A DNA stretch of 64,000 nt from contig OZ022499.1 of the NCBI GenBank assembly GCA_963989385.1, forward strand, positions 35,208,993 through 35,272,992. Direction: 5' to 3'. Each line of letters begins with the position of its first letter. Within the stretch, counting starts at the first letter, position 1. Below the pieces are notes generated by a model that ran no database searches, was not told the DNA's origin, and saw only the letters and a program-made list of their open reading frames with translations. Positions 52,266 to 63,668 of this stretch are shown one piece after another. The position numbers were made by a program, and so were the translations under genes. The DNA is from Ctena decussata. Taxonomy: Eukaryota; Mollusca; Bivalvia; Lucinida; Lucinidae.

Positions 52266-52295
52266 GCCCTACTGATTGCCCTAATACTAAGGAAG

Positions 52296-52562
52296 CTATA
52301 GAGTTATGCCTCTGGTATAGTGAGGCCTTGAGATACAAGGCCAAGAGACTCATAGCAGACGCATATTACTGTATAGCCTCTTAAGCCATCTCCTATGCCA
52401 TATTACATAGACTTCCCGCCTGAAAAAGACTAAGTTATTTCAAACTAGCCTTTTCAAGCTTACTAAAGCGGTGTCATCTATGGGGACTCCCGGCCCGAGA
52501 CTGCCCCAGGCTGCGAACTTAGTCTCCGGCCGGGAGTCCCCAGAGTGCCACCCTTTACTACT
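52296..52562 (-). repeat. Polinton right TIR, about 267 bp
   Basis: Reverse complement of 34207-34473 with a few substitutions. It contains the mirrored 62-nt hairpin at 52481-52542. The element ends ACTACT at 52562, then the target duplicate CCCGTC. Confidence 0.95.
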
Positions 52563-52607
52563 CCCGTCTCCGTATGATCCACGTGCTGGTGGAAAGTTAA
52601 ACCCGAG

Positions 52608-52695
<88 letters not shown>
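52608..52695 (+). repeat. (CT)n(CA)n microsatellite
   Basis: A run of CT repeats passes directly into about 32 CA repeats. It follows the SINE/LINE-like tail that the Polinton split. Confidence 0.9.
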
Positions 52696-52696
<1 letters not shown>

Positions 52697-54240
52697 CGTC
52701 TATACGAACAATCAGGCTGCGAAGTCTCAAAACTGTATGGATCCAAATGAAACTTCAGAATGTAAAGCAAAGTTTCATATCAGTCTGTACAGGTGATCTT
52801 CTCACATATGTCCGAATGGCTTGGCTTGCGTTACTGGTGGACAGCAAATAGCAATATTCTCTTCTGGTAAAAGGCCCTGTGGGACTTGTTGGATCAGCAG
52901 CTCTTCTTTTTCAACATATGCTTTAATTATAAGGTCATGTCCGATGCGTTTTAAGGTGAATGATTCCTCTACCGAGGGAAGTAATGAGTAAATCATTTCT
53001 TTTAAGAGAAGACCTCATCTTGGAAAAGCTATGTCATACAGGCAAGCAAACGGGGAGTCATAAAAGTTATTTTTTTCCCTTTATAAAAACAGCAAAGAAA
53101 AACACACAGTTAATCTGTTTTGGGTGATAGTAATCTGTTCGAATATACAGAATGTTTTTTGCAGTCCCCAGTAGTCATGTATTGTTTGTGGCCATGATCA
53201 GATTGTGCTAGCTGAATCTTAAGCTAACTGGAGTAATTCTCGTTTTCGCACGTGTCGTAAGGTACCGCTACCAGTTGTTTTGAACCTGATGAGATCCACA
53301 TGTATATAATCAGATGTATTATCAAGATTATAAATTTACACTTGTATACCTGTAGCATGTACATACTTGTATGTCATCAAAGCTAGCCGCGACACGCAAA
53401 ATGAATACATAATACATGTACGAAATCCCAAAGTTTGACAAGTCTGCGCATTCGCGAAGTCTACCAAGAACCTTTTACTTTTCGCACACATCAAGTGAGG
53501 ATCCTGAGTAAAAGAAGTATACAGATTCACAGACTGGTTTGAGCTTTTGGTTAGGATACCTTTCTGCGAGGCACGGTTCATTTAATAATAATGCATGAAA
53601 CGCTGTTTCAAGTTTATAACTATACTCACACCTGATTAAATATGTTTTCAATGGTGTTGGGAAACCAACATGAGCTGTAACGAAACGAAAAAGAGTAATA
53701 GGTACCAAACGAACGCCCTTGTATATACACAGTTACCAGGGGTGATACTGGGATGCCTGAACCCGCTCAAGAAAAATATTTTGTCCTGTTACCGTGGTAT
53801 GCTCGTTCTATGATAAAGCGTGTGTGAAAACGTTTTTTTTTTCAAGTTTAGAATACCACAATTACCCAAAGTAGTGCGACTCTTATGGTGAGTGTGTAAA
53901 CTTGCGTGTTTTATCTGCCATTTCTACGAAGGGAAACAACATTTGTGGCTTCCTTTTTGCGTCCCTGGACACAGCCCTGGAAACCCTTCTTGAATGGGGT
54001 CTACGCTCAAATAAGAGGATTTACTTATAAGCGAGCATTTTTGCCTTTTAGAGTTGATTCCCACGGGGAAGGGAGGCAAACATTTATTATCAGAGTTGCT
54101 TTCCCTAAACTGGAGTGTATCTATTCACCTTAATTAGTTGTACATTTCCAAAAAGAGCATGTTCATTTTCCTATCCGTTGTTATGTCAGAAATGTTTGAG
54201 GAATTGGAAACAGTGCAGACAATGATAAGAGTATAATTGC
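52696..54240. other. Non-coding, nothing recognised
   Basis: No supported gene or repeat. Short open stretches on both strands lack motifs. Confidence 0.5.
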
Positions 54241-54474
54241 GCCGCGACATTGGAAAACCATTAACATGGCTGTGCGCCCAGCGCAGACTCAGATCAGACT
54301 GGGCATCCGCCCAGTCTGATCAGAGTCTACGCTAAGCACTTTAAGGGTAGCTAAGGGTCTAAGCTACCTCCATACGGACAGCAAAGACTCTGATTAGACT
54401 GGGTGGATGCCCGGGCTGATCTGAGTCTTCGCTGTGCACACAACCATTTTGTTGGTTTTGTGGTGTCGTGGCTC
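54241..54474. mobile_element. Palindromic 235-bp MITE, copy 5
   Basis: Starts GCCGCGACATTGGAAAAC and ends GTTTTGTGGTGTCGTGGCTC. It is located about 350 bp upstream of the SART1 start codon. Confidence 0.75.
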
Positions 54475-54824
54475 ATATATAGTCCCACTGTTTGTTCAGG
54501 CAATTCTGTCCCGCCACATTGAATTATTATGGCATTTTTAATCCAGTTTTCTTTGGATTTATGTGAGCCTGGCAAAGCGACACATAGCCGTCTTTGTATC
54601 CGCTTATATCTATTAAAATCTATCCATTTAGAGTAGATCCCTTTTTGGAAGGGCTATGGAAGTACATGGCACGATTACTGTGCCACTAGTTATGCAGTCG
54701 CATGCGGCTAGTCTTTGCTTCCGGTCAGCTATTTCCGGTTTCGGAACGTGAAATTGTCGTTTTTCTCGCAAATTAAATTTTATTGAATAATTGATTAAAC
54801 CAGCAAGCAAACTCTGGTTTGGTA
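54475..54824 (+). promoter_or_regulatory. SART1 upstream region and 5' leader
   Basis: Contains TTCCGG motifs (54719 CTTCCGGTC and 54732 TTTCCGGTTTCGG), ETS-like sites common in promoters of TATA-less housekeeping genes, within 110 nt of the start codon. No TATA box is seen at the expected position. Confidence 0.4.
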
Positions 54825-57800
54825 ATGGGATCGTCTAAGAAGCATAAGGATAAAGACAGAGAGCACAAAAGAAAGAGGAAACACAGGTCGAGGTCACGGG
54901 AGAGGGAACATAAACGCCACAAAGACAGAGAAAGATATGAGGATGCTGAAGGCAAAAGATCCCAAGACTATGCTGATTACTATGATCCAGACAGGGAAGA
55001 AGGAGAGCTTGAAGAAGAATACAGACCAGAAGCAAATGGTAATGATTGTAACTTGAGAAGCGCGGTGGCTCAGTGGTCAGTGAAGCCAGAGGTCGTGGGT
55101 TCGATCTTCACCCAGGGTGAAATCTTCCTATGTCCAAACGCGTTTTTCCAGCATCATTTGCAGGGATGATCCTAACAAGTGTGCCGTCCTTCTGATCGGG
55201 ACATTGACTGGAGGCCCCCTGTGCAGGGAGTGTCATCCCCTGTGCAGGTTAAAGATCCCTACTATAGCTACATGGCTATATGTAGGATTTCATCCTGCAA
55301 CACTGGAGTGTACAAAAGTACACATGCTCATAATACTCTGAAAAGAGGGTGTAGCAGTAAATATAGAAAGAAAAAGAAAGAACTTGACTTTATTTTTCCC
55401 ATTGGCATTAGTTCAATGGAATGCCCTCCCCGAAGTTGGTTGTTTCCTTGCCAACCCTAGATGCGTTCAAGGAAGATGTTGGCAAGCTGCACCACTCATG
55501 GCCGTTGATCCAGTTACATGGTGGTGTTTTTAATTTGTTTTTCACCTCCTTCTCACCAGCTTTTAACATTTCACCTTTTACCCTCTCTCTAGCAAACATA
55601 GCTTTATCTTATTTACTCATGCTATTTTCAGCACTGACAGCCCACACCTGTCTAGAATGCCTGTGAGAGCATATGACAGTATATAAACTTTATAAAGAAA
55701 GAAAGAAATAAAGTGGCATACTAAGTAAATGCTTAGCTGGACAATTCTGCTTATATCCAACAACTGCACATTAAGTTTGCATAGGTTTTTTCTCTCTAAT
55801 TATAAATATCCACAAGGAGTGATGTCTGTCATTTTATCAGCAACATTCTATATATTGGTTTCCACCTTCTAGTAATGGGCAATCCGTTTAAAATCACAAT
55901 CAATCATTGGTTTATATTATAATCAGAATACCAAACCAACTAGCTGTCGATTGTACAATCGGTTTAAATACAGCCCATTCTGTATGCTTTATTTTCAGAA
56001 CTTCACAATGTTTGAAAAAATTAAATGAACAGGCTCATTGAATGAGCAGGTGTGTACAATTATCCTTGGATTCAATCTACAAGTATGTTTCATCAATAAT
56101 TCATGTTATTGCCAATCTCTCTTTATACTAGTTTTGTATTTTTCAAAGCAAATATTTATTTCCGATTATAATCGATGGGGAATTTTACAATCGATGATCG
56201 TAATCAGTTGCACAAACCAGCTGACTTTTGATTATAATCGATCATTGGCCCACCACTACCGCCTTCTCTATAAAATGCTGTACAATTTAAAAACCAACCT
56301 GATAAACCTTCTACTAAGGTTCAAGGGAAAACCTTATGCCATTTTGGAAATACGATTTCTAGCTTTACAAAACTAGTTAGGCGCCCTCAAGGTTCTCTGA
56401 CATTCAGTTCAAATTTGAATTTTACAGGTTTACAAACATGTAATCAGATTGGTTTTTGAATTGTTACGGCATTACATTGGTAAAGCGGGAACAAATATAT
56501 AGAATGCAGGGATCACGCTAGTCCAAAAATTTAGGGAGAAATGACTTCTCCCTACCAGAAAAATAGGGAAAAGTTTTCTGAAAACAGGGAGAAGTTAGAA
56601 TCGGGTACAGAAATGCTTTTCAGTGTTCCAAATACACATAGACTGAAATGACAGACCAACAAGCTCGAATCAACATATCAGGGCTTACACTTTAAACTTT
56701 TAAAATTTTGGAAGTTTGTACTTCCATGATGTCAATTGTGGACGTCTGGAAAGAATTTTTTGGAAGTCTGAAGTTTTTAGGAATGACTTGACACATGACT
56801 ATCCTGTCTCCCATTCTATTGAACTTTTTGGTTCTACCCCGTTGTGTGCGAATAAGGAATAAGGATGACGCAGGGAAGCCTGAGCATCTGTGCATTCCTG
56901 TTTGTTTAAACAATCCATAAATCATGAGTATTCTGAAAACTGAGGACTCGAACCAGTTTCTGATGGCTGCTCTGCCTGTTTTGACTATTACCGTATAATT
57001 ACGGTACCCAGATTGCATAAGTATTCACGCTAGACATGTGGGCCGCGTCGCAAATACTGTGACTAACGGAACGTATCAAGGAAGTATTTGGTTGTCGCTA
57101 GGTAGACGTTCCTGATACATGTAAGCTGCGAACAGGAAAAAACGGTCTGACAGGTTTTTTTGCGCAGGCTGATATAAGTAACAGTTACCAGTGTGTGTGT
57201 GAACTGAGGTGTCCTTATCCATCTCACGGATAATCGGCACACTTATATTCACCACGGCGTCTTCTGATCTACACATCAAAGACAGAAGGTGTATTGGTCT
57301 AAACCATTAAACGAGCTAGTATTTCCGTACCGACGCTAGTATTACACCTAACAATTAGGTAGACCCTAATCAGAATGTGTTATTTCCGCTCTTTTCGGAA
57401 AATGGTGAAATAGACGCTTCCGTTATCGTATTTAAATTGTTCCATTCGAAACAGTGTATATTACAAGAGCCTAGACCATAATGCGTCGGGAATTAGTATG
57501 AACAGTGTCTATTCGCGTAGGATCTACACTGTTCGCGGAGGAAGTTCGTGGTATTCCTAGAGACTCCATTTCCGACAGAATAGACCATAACAGGTCCATC
57601 CGTTTTAAAGGCAAAAGTTAACACGAATTTTGAACTCGTAAGAACTGCAGTTAGCGTTTGTGATTACATTCTCATTCACAAACTTTTCGCGGTTGGTCAG
57701 TTCTTCATTCTATGCCTACGTGCACTGATTAACTATGCCGAATCAAACACGTGTGTCGGAGGATCTTCAAAGACAAAGACAGCTTTTTAGAGTGGCCGAA

Positions 57801-60800
57801 AAAATCAATAGCTGACCGATAGAATTCATAAAATATCTGAGCCGTAACATGCAAACCAGTATTAAGCGAAAACTCTGAGACTGTCATAGTCAACTTAAGC
57901 TTCTATATATTTGGTGCCTTCAGATGCCTCCTTTTTTTTTTTTTTTTTTTTTTTTAAAGCGACGACTTTGACCAGACTGCAAACATGCGCTTGCTGGTCT
58001 AAACATTGCCGTTCGTACTTCAATGAAGCTCCTTTTCGCGCGTCGCTCAGTTGATAGACACAATACCCGTATCATTGTTAATTTGTGCCACACTCTTGTC
58101 ATCGAAAAGGTGTGAAGGTTTAAAAGTTTATTATACCGCCGGCAACATTAAACAGGTAAGTATTAAAATGATGTATAATTAAGTCGCTTTAGGTGCTGAT
58201 TTTGACATGTGAATATCCGTAAGAAAGACAACTACCTCATGAAGAAAAAGATTGGGGCCGAAATTTTAGGGCGAAGTTTTCTTCGCCCGAAAGACTTTCG
58301 AGGGCGACATCGGGCATGCCAGGGCGACCACGTCGCTCCAGTCGCCTAAAAACGACATCCCTGAAATGATGTTGCAGATAAACTAGCAGCTGCCACTCCT
58401 TGTGGATGTTTATAATTTTAGAGAGAAAACCTATGCGAGCTTATCAAATGGTTGTTGGATTTAAGCAACCGGAGTCCTGTGGACAATTCTGTATGAATCT
58501 TAACATGATCCATATCAAGTCAGCCCTTAAAACATTGTTTGAATACAATACAGATACCAGAAAAAATGCCCATTTTGAGTTGACACCATAACAAAGAAAT
58601 CATTTTTTTTTTTTCCTCCTTTCAATTTCTTGATTTGATCATCTGATAATAGCTGATCATTAGACAGTAGCCCACTTGACTAGCAAGTTTTGGAGAAACA
58701 GAAGTCAGGTTGTAAAAATGTCTTGTGAGATGCCTTGCAATGGCCCAACAATGGATTAAAATCCGAAAGAGTTTCTTCAAGAGCAGACAAGATCCTAGCA
58801 GGTTCAATCCGCCTTAACCTTCTTTGAAAAAATCTGTACTGAGGCTGTAACCATTGATAAAACACAGTATCATAGGTATTTGGTGAAAAATTAGGAAAAA
58901 AAATATCTTTGAATTTAATGAATTATCCTCAATACCCCCACTGATCTAGAGCTCTTGCTAATGCCATTCTGAGCATTAAGGTAATGGATCGAACTTTAGT
59001 CTCTGAAAGTGTCAGCTTTCAGAACCTCTCAAACACTTAATTTCATGTATTTCAACAAGTTCTCTATTTGAAATCAAACATTGTACAGCAGAAGGTATGC
59101 AAGAAAAAGTATCTGTCATCAGATCATGGGTGTGAGATGTGGATAAAAAAAATCTGTCCCTCATATTCACTCTTTGGCTTCACAAGGCTTGATCCTCGAT
59201 GTGGATTTTTCTATTCACACTTCACACCCATTGAAGATACATAATTGAGCTGCGACATGACATAACCAACAATGTGGTTGTGCCCCCAGGGCAGACTCAG
59301 TTCAGCCTGGGCATCAGCTCAGTCTGATCAGAGTCTTCGCTGTCCACATGGAGGTAGCTTAGACCCTTAACTACCCTTTGAGCTCTTAACAAAGAGTCCG
59401 ATCAAACTGGGCAGATGCCGAGGCTGATCTGAGTGTAGGCTGGGCGCACAACCACATTGTTGGTTTTCTCGTGTCGCAGCTAATATAATCTCAGGTTCTT
59501 TCTTTGTTTTTCTTGTTTCAGCAAAATCTGGTGGAGATTTGAGCCTATCCATTGAAGAAACAAAGTAAGCATTTCAAGATAAAGGAAAATTTGATCATTG
59601 GCTTGTTACTTGGTAGTTTTTGAATCAGATTTGATATGATTTGATCTATGACGTTGTTGATATAGGTATACATGTATCTTTTAATGAGATTACAAACTAA
59701 CATTCTTTCAACAAAAACTTCAGATTTTCTCAAACAAATAATTATTCTCAAGTCAATTAATTCCTTGTTGCATATGTATAATTACATGTATATTGAATGT
59801 GACACAGAGGGCTCTCTTTTCACTTACTCTTTTCAGCAAATTGAGGGCTAAACTTGGTTTGAAGCCATTAGAAGTTACTACAGGTGGTTCCCAAGGTATG
59901 TTACTGAGTTCTGCACCAATATTTATGCTCGGTCCACAGAGGCAAATTTTCTTGACAAAGCAATTTTAGTACTGACAAAAACATGCAGATGCAAATGAAA
60001 ATATATGCCTGATTTTCTTTGCCAAATTTATGTAGTGAAATTTAGTAGACAAACAAAATTTATGCATGTAAGCAGAATATAAACAAAGAAAGTTAGCTGT
60101 GTCTGAAACTTTGCTCAATATCAAATCAGTTAGACTCTGCACAAAGTCTGCTTAACAAATAAACTTGTCATTTGTTCACATGGATAGAAGTTCTTTGTCT
60201 AGGTAAATGATGAGCAGTCTTCGTTCATGTGACACAAGTTTATTTGGCAAAGATTCTTTATCATATTGTTTTCTTATGGATAACATGCATTTAAGCTGTA
60301 CAGATTTCTGGGCAAGTAAAAATAACCTGTGCAGTTTTGACATGATGATTTAAACTCACACAGAAAGCTTAAATTTGTAGTAAAGCCCTTTTGCAAACAG
60401 AGTATGGAGTATTAGATAAGTAGTCTGTCTCTTCAGATCCAGTAAAGAGAATATGCTTTCGCTTTCAGCTTAATAATTGAACCACGACAAAACCATCAAT
60501 TTGAAAGTGGAGTATGCACCCAGCAAAGACTCAGATCAGCCTTGAGCATTTAAGAAAATAACCTCAGATTTACATGAATTATTGATGATTTCAGGACAGG
60601 AGAAAGAATCATTGAAGGATGATGTCCATGCACCAGCCAGGAATATTAGACAGGAAAGAGAAACAGAAAAACTTAAAGATAAACTTGAAACCTCAAAAGC
60701 AAAGAGAAAAATTCAAGATAAATTGGGGTAAGGTTTAAGCTGAATATTCTAAGTGATAATATTACTATCTGTGTGTGAACAGTTTGAAATCAAGTTTTAT

Positions 60801-62618
60801 TTAAAGTGTATGAGTTTATCTAGTATACTTAAAATAAAACTTTATTTCATTTACTTACTCTGAAAAGAAACCTGAAAAACAAAGGGAAAATTCAAGATAA
60901 ATTGGGTAAGGTTTAAACTGGATATTCTAAGTGGTGGTATGACAGTCCATGTGCAAACAGTTTGAAATCAAGTTTTATTTAAAGTGTACGAGTTTAACTC
61001 GTACGCTTTGAATAAAACTTTATTTCATTTAGACATTCTAAAAATAGAGTTTTGCATGAGCAGACACTCAGGGGGCTGGGCCTTACAGTGTTGCACATTT
61101 CATAGCTGCCCTTGATCAGACTCAGTTATGAGTCAAACCTAATCTGCTATTTTCTTTTCTGTGATGGGCACTAGGGGGGCTGGGCCTGTGTTGCACATTT
61201 CATTGCTGCCCTTGATCAGACTTAGTTATGATTCAAACCTAATCTGCTTTTTTCTTTTCTGTGATGGGCACTAGGGAGCTGGGTCTGTGTTGCTTATTTC
61301 ATTGCTGCCCTTGATCAGACTCAGTTATGATTTAAACCAAGTCTGCTGTTTTCATTTCTGTGTTGAATTCCTGATTTTCAGAACTTATTTTCTAGTCCCT
61401 GAATGCTTAGAATCCTTGAATTAAAGTGTCTCACTATATAGCTCATGTATGTTTCAGTAAAATCAAGACCCTGGGTGACAGTGATTCAGACGAGGATGCA
61501 GCCACCTGGGTGAGAAGGAACAGGATGAAACAGAGGGAGAAGGAACGAGCAGAAAAGACAGTCAGTAGTACATTTACCTTTGTTTTCATACATCAGATTC
61601 TGGTGTCATTTTGAATGAAAAAATCCCAGAAAAATCTGTTCCTTGTTTCTGTATGCTTTCTTTATATGAAATGTAATCACCAGGTCCCAGAATAATACAA
61701 TCGTTCCTTAAAGTTAAGGTCACTCTAACTAAAATGTCTGAACTTTCAAGTTCGTTTTTTATACTTGTGTACTAAAATAATTATGGAATCATAGCTTTCA
61801 AACCCTTTTTGGATGTACTTAATCAAGCAAACTGAAAACCTTTTGGATAAATACATACTGAAGGATAGTTTTCATGACATAAAATTACCGCCCTTAAAGT
61901 TACCGTAAGGTGACCTTAACTTTAAGGTGATTGTAGTCCTGGGCCTAGGGCATACACAATCCTGATTTTAATGTATGTTAGTATCTTACCTATTTAATGC
62001 AGAGTAGTAATATATTTGGTGGTGATGACTCATTCCTTGGCTGCTCATGGAACTATAGACTGGAATATAGTTTTGACTATCGCCCAGTAAATGACATCAA
62101 ATTTAAATGAAATGCAAAAAGAGCGAGCCATAACTTTGAGCGTTCCCCACTACATTCATAATGGAGTATTCTGGCATAATCATATGATCAGGTATTAACA
62201 CAGTTATTTCATGTCTTTGAGGGACAACAATCAAAACTAATTACCACACTATGCTACGGATGACTGGAAACACTAACACTCCCAGCTTGATGTCTTCAGG
62301 CAGTAGTAAAGGGGGTCTAAAAACACAGCATCATTTAACACATGGGTGGATAACATGCATCATGCTTGTACATGTTAATTCTTTAACGTCATATTTCTCC
62401 ACAAAAGTATTTGGTTACCATCTCAAATTATAAATGGTTTTCAAGAAGACACAAGAGAAAAAAAAAATAAAGTCCCCCAAAATTATGTCTCATGTAGCTC
62501 TGTGTAAAACAGGGTAATGATGAAATGCTTCATATTTCAGGCCAAGCTCCTAGAAGAAATGGATGCTGAGTTTGGTATTGGTAGTCTTGTGGAAGAGGAA
62601 TTCAAACCCAAAGAAAAG
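54825..62618 (+). CDS. SART1: SART1, U4/U6.U5 tri-snRNP protein, exons 1-6 (continues beyond window)
   Basis: SART1 (Snu66) is a nuclear tri-snRNP protein needed for spliceosome activation. Six exons join in phase: 54825-55038, 59522-59564, 59837-59895, 60595-60727, 61458-61560 and 62541-62618, all with AG acceptors and GT donors. Exon 1 starts MGSSKKHKDKD and is Lys/Arg/Glu-rich with an RS-like segment (HRSRSREREHKRH). The exon 2/3 junction encodes LSIEETNKLRAKLGLKPLEV, the most diagnostic SART1 block. Exon 5 gives KIKTLG followed by an acidic-to-basic helix (WVRRNRMKQREKERAEK), and exon 6 AKLLEEMDAEFGIGSLVEEE. ATG 54825 is chosen over upstream near-cognates because SART1 proteins begin MGSSKKH. 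About a quarter of the protein is present. Intron 1 (4.5 kb) hosts a SINE, a LINE end and a MITE. Confidence 0.95.
55058..55380 (+). mobile_element. tRNA-derived SINE in SART1 intron 1
   Basis: A-box GTGGCTCAGTGGT (55065-55077) and B-box GGTTCGATCTT (55098-55108) are spaced as in a tRNA, followed by a conserved-looking body with GGACATTGACTGGAGGCCCC and CAGGTTAAAGATCCCTA, and an A/G-rich AAAGAAAGAA tail. It starts only about 20 bp after the exon 1 donor. Confidence 0.7.
55385..55712 (+). mobile_element. 5'-truncated LINE 3' end
   Basis: The frame WNALP-like block is seen as FNGMPSPKLVVSLPTLDAFK, the typical C-terminal end of LINE ORF2 proteins, followed by a short 3' UTR and an AAAGAAAGAAAG tail like that of the preceding SINE. 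The shared tail suggests the SINE uses this LINE's machinery. Confidence 0.6.
57931..57954 (+). repeat. Poly-T tract
   Basis: A T run of about 24 bases inside SART1 intron 1, possibly the tail of an old minus-strand retro-insertion. The rest of 55713-59246 is intronic with nothing else supported. Confidence 0.7.
59247..59482. mobile_element. Palindromic 235-bp MITE, copy 6
   Basis: Starts GAGCTGCGACATGACATAAC and ends GTTTTCTCGTGTCGCAGCT. It lies 40 bp upstream of the SART1 exon 2 acceptor. A fragment of the same family is at 60479-60553, 40 bp before the exon 4 acceptor. Confidence 0.75.
60479..60553. mobile_element. Palindromic MITE fragment, copy 7
   Basis: Only the first third of the family consensus is present (ACCACGACAAAACCATCAA .. 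CAGCAAAGACTCAGATCAGC .. GAGCATT), truncated on the right. Confidence 0.55.
60697..61031 (+). repeat. Tandem duplication of SART1 exon 4 end plus intron
   Basis: About 160 bp covering the last coding bases of exon 4, the donor and the start of intron 4 (60697-60865) is repeated at about 60878-61031. The second copy keeps ATTCAAGATAAATTGG and the GTAAGG donor but has lost the exon's upstream part. Confidence 0.8.
61066..61363 (+). repeat. Three tandem copies of a roughly 100-bp unit in SART1 intron 4
   Basis: Each copy contains GGGCTGGG, TGTTGC, ATTTCATTGCTGCCCTTGAT, CAGACT.AGTTATGA and TTTCTTTTCTGTGATGGGCA. Copies begin near 61066, 61168 and 61269. Confidence 0.85.
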
Positions 62619-63006
62619 GTTTGTTAATATTATCATGGCTTTGCACAGAGTCCAGATCCTGATGAGACTGCTTCAGTCTGATCAGAATCTACACTATGTG
62701 TAGTGAATATTTGTTGGAAAGAATAATAACATGTTGCGAAAATTCAGCCTGTGTTTCCCTTAGTGTGTTTTACAAAATTGTAAAAATTCTTCTTTCAGTT
62801 TTTTTCAACAATTCACTTTACGTTTCCTAGCTTGATAATCGGACAATAGATACTGTTACTATACTATACCGTAACTACCATGAGATAAAAATGTTACATA
62901 TTATGGCAGTCAGCTTTCAGTTTTTAGTTTAAAACGTCTGGTGCTAAAAACACCACCAAAAATACAGCATGGCAACAAACTCACTGTCATTTCAAATTGT
63001 ACAAAA

Positions 63007-63226
63007 TATAAAATTTCCTTTTAAAAGGAAGGCTTGCACAGCTAAGACAGTGAAATTTTCATGAGTTGTTATTGAAGTGAACCCGATGGGTAGTGCACTT
63101 TCTGTTGCTAACTTTTATTTAGCAAAGTATTTAATTTCTAACTTATTGAATGGTGGCATTATCCACGAATGTAAGGTAAAAACAAGTGTAGAATTTATTT
63201 GAAAAACAAACTGAAGAAATATTTAA

Positions 63227-63259
<33 letters not shown>

Positions 63260-63668
63260 CACAACAAAAAAACAACAACAGTTTTCCAACGTTTTTGGCG
63301 GCCGTTTTAGGCATGTCTCAAGGAAAATAACTATATGGACCTATTTCAAGTCTTTTCTTCACGGCTGTTGAGTCACATTTAGTCTGAATCAAAATTTGAG
63401 GAAAGACTGTTCAAACCCATGTCTATGGAATCTTGGCACATCTGAACTTGGCATCGAAAGAAGACAGTAAATGTATATTTACTGAAGTTTATTTTTGGTT
63501 TAAGTGGCATCAGTGGCAGTGACTGGAACAAAATTTTGACACTCAGTGAAGAAAATGCATGCTGCTGTTGTTTGGGACAATAACTTGCTCTATACCATTT
63601 GGGAACAACAAAGCCCGGAACCCATTGCGTTCGTATTTCCATGAACCCCCGACAAATGAAATTTATCT
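63007..63668 (+). repeat. Dispersed 0.67-kb element with internal CA microsatellite, copy B
   Basis: Collinear with 21334-22015. The (CA)n tract lies at 63226-63262, interrupted by AA. The end is ACAAATGAAATTTATCTTATA. It is in SART1 intron 6 as far as the window shows. Confidence 0.75.

Larger units (their letters stand above)
34207..52562 (-). mobile_element. Polinton/Maverick (adintovirus-like) element, 18,356 bp
   Basis: The termini are AGTAGTAAAGGG... and ...CCCTTTACTACT, matching the AGT...ACT ends of Polintons. The 6 bp CCCGTC flank both sides (34201-34206 and 52563-52568), the usual Polinton target duplication. Inside are the hallmark genes: protein-primed DNA polymerase B, retroviral-type integrase, adenain-like protease, FtsK/HerA-type packaging ATPase, and major and minor capsid proteins. 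Twelve genes read leftward from PolB, and a right-hand block holds accessory genes on both strands. Such elements are both transposons and probable virus genomes. Nonsense codons in integrase and PolB suggest this copy is not autonomous. Confidence 0.97.

Noticed and set aside
52478..52851. Open stretches through the CT/CA microsatellite
   Set aside because: They translate dinucleotide repeats and cross the Polinton boundary.
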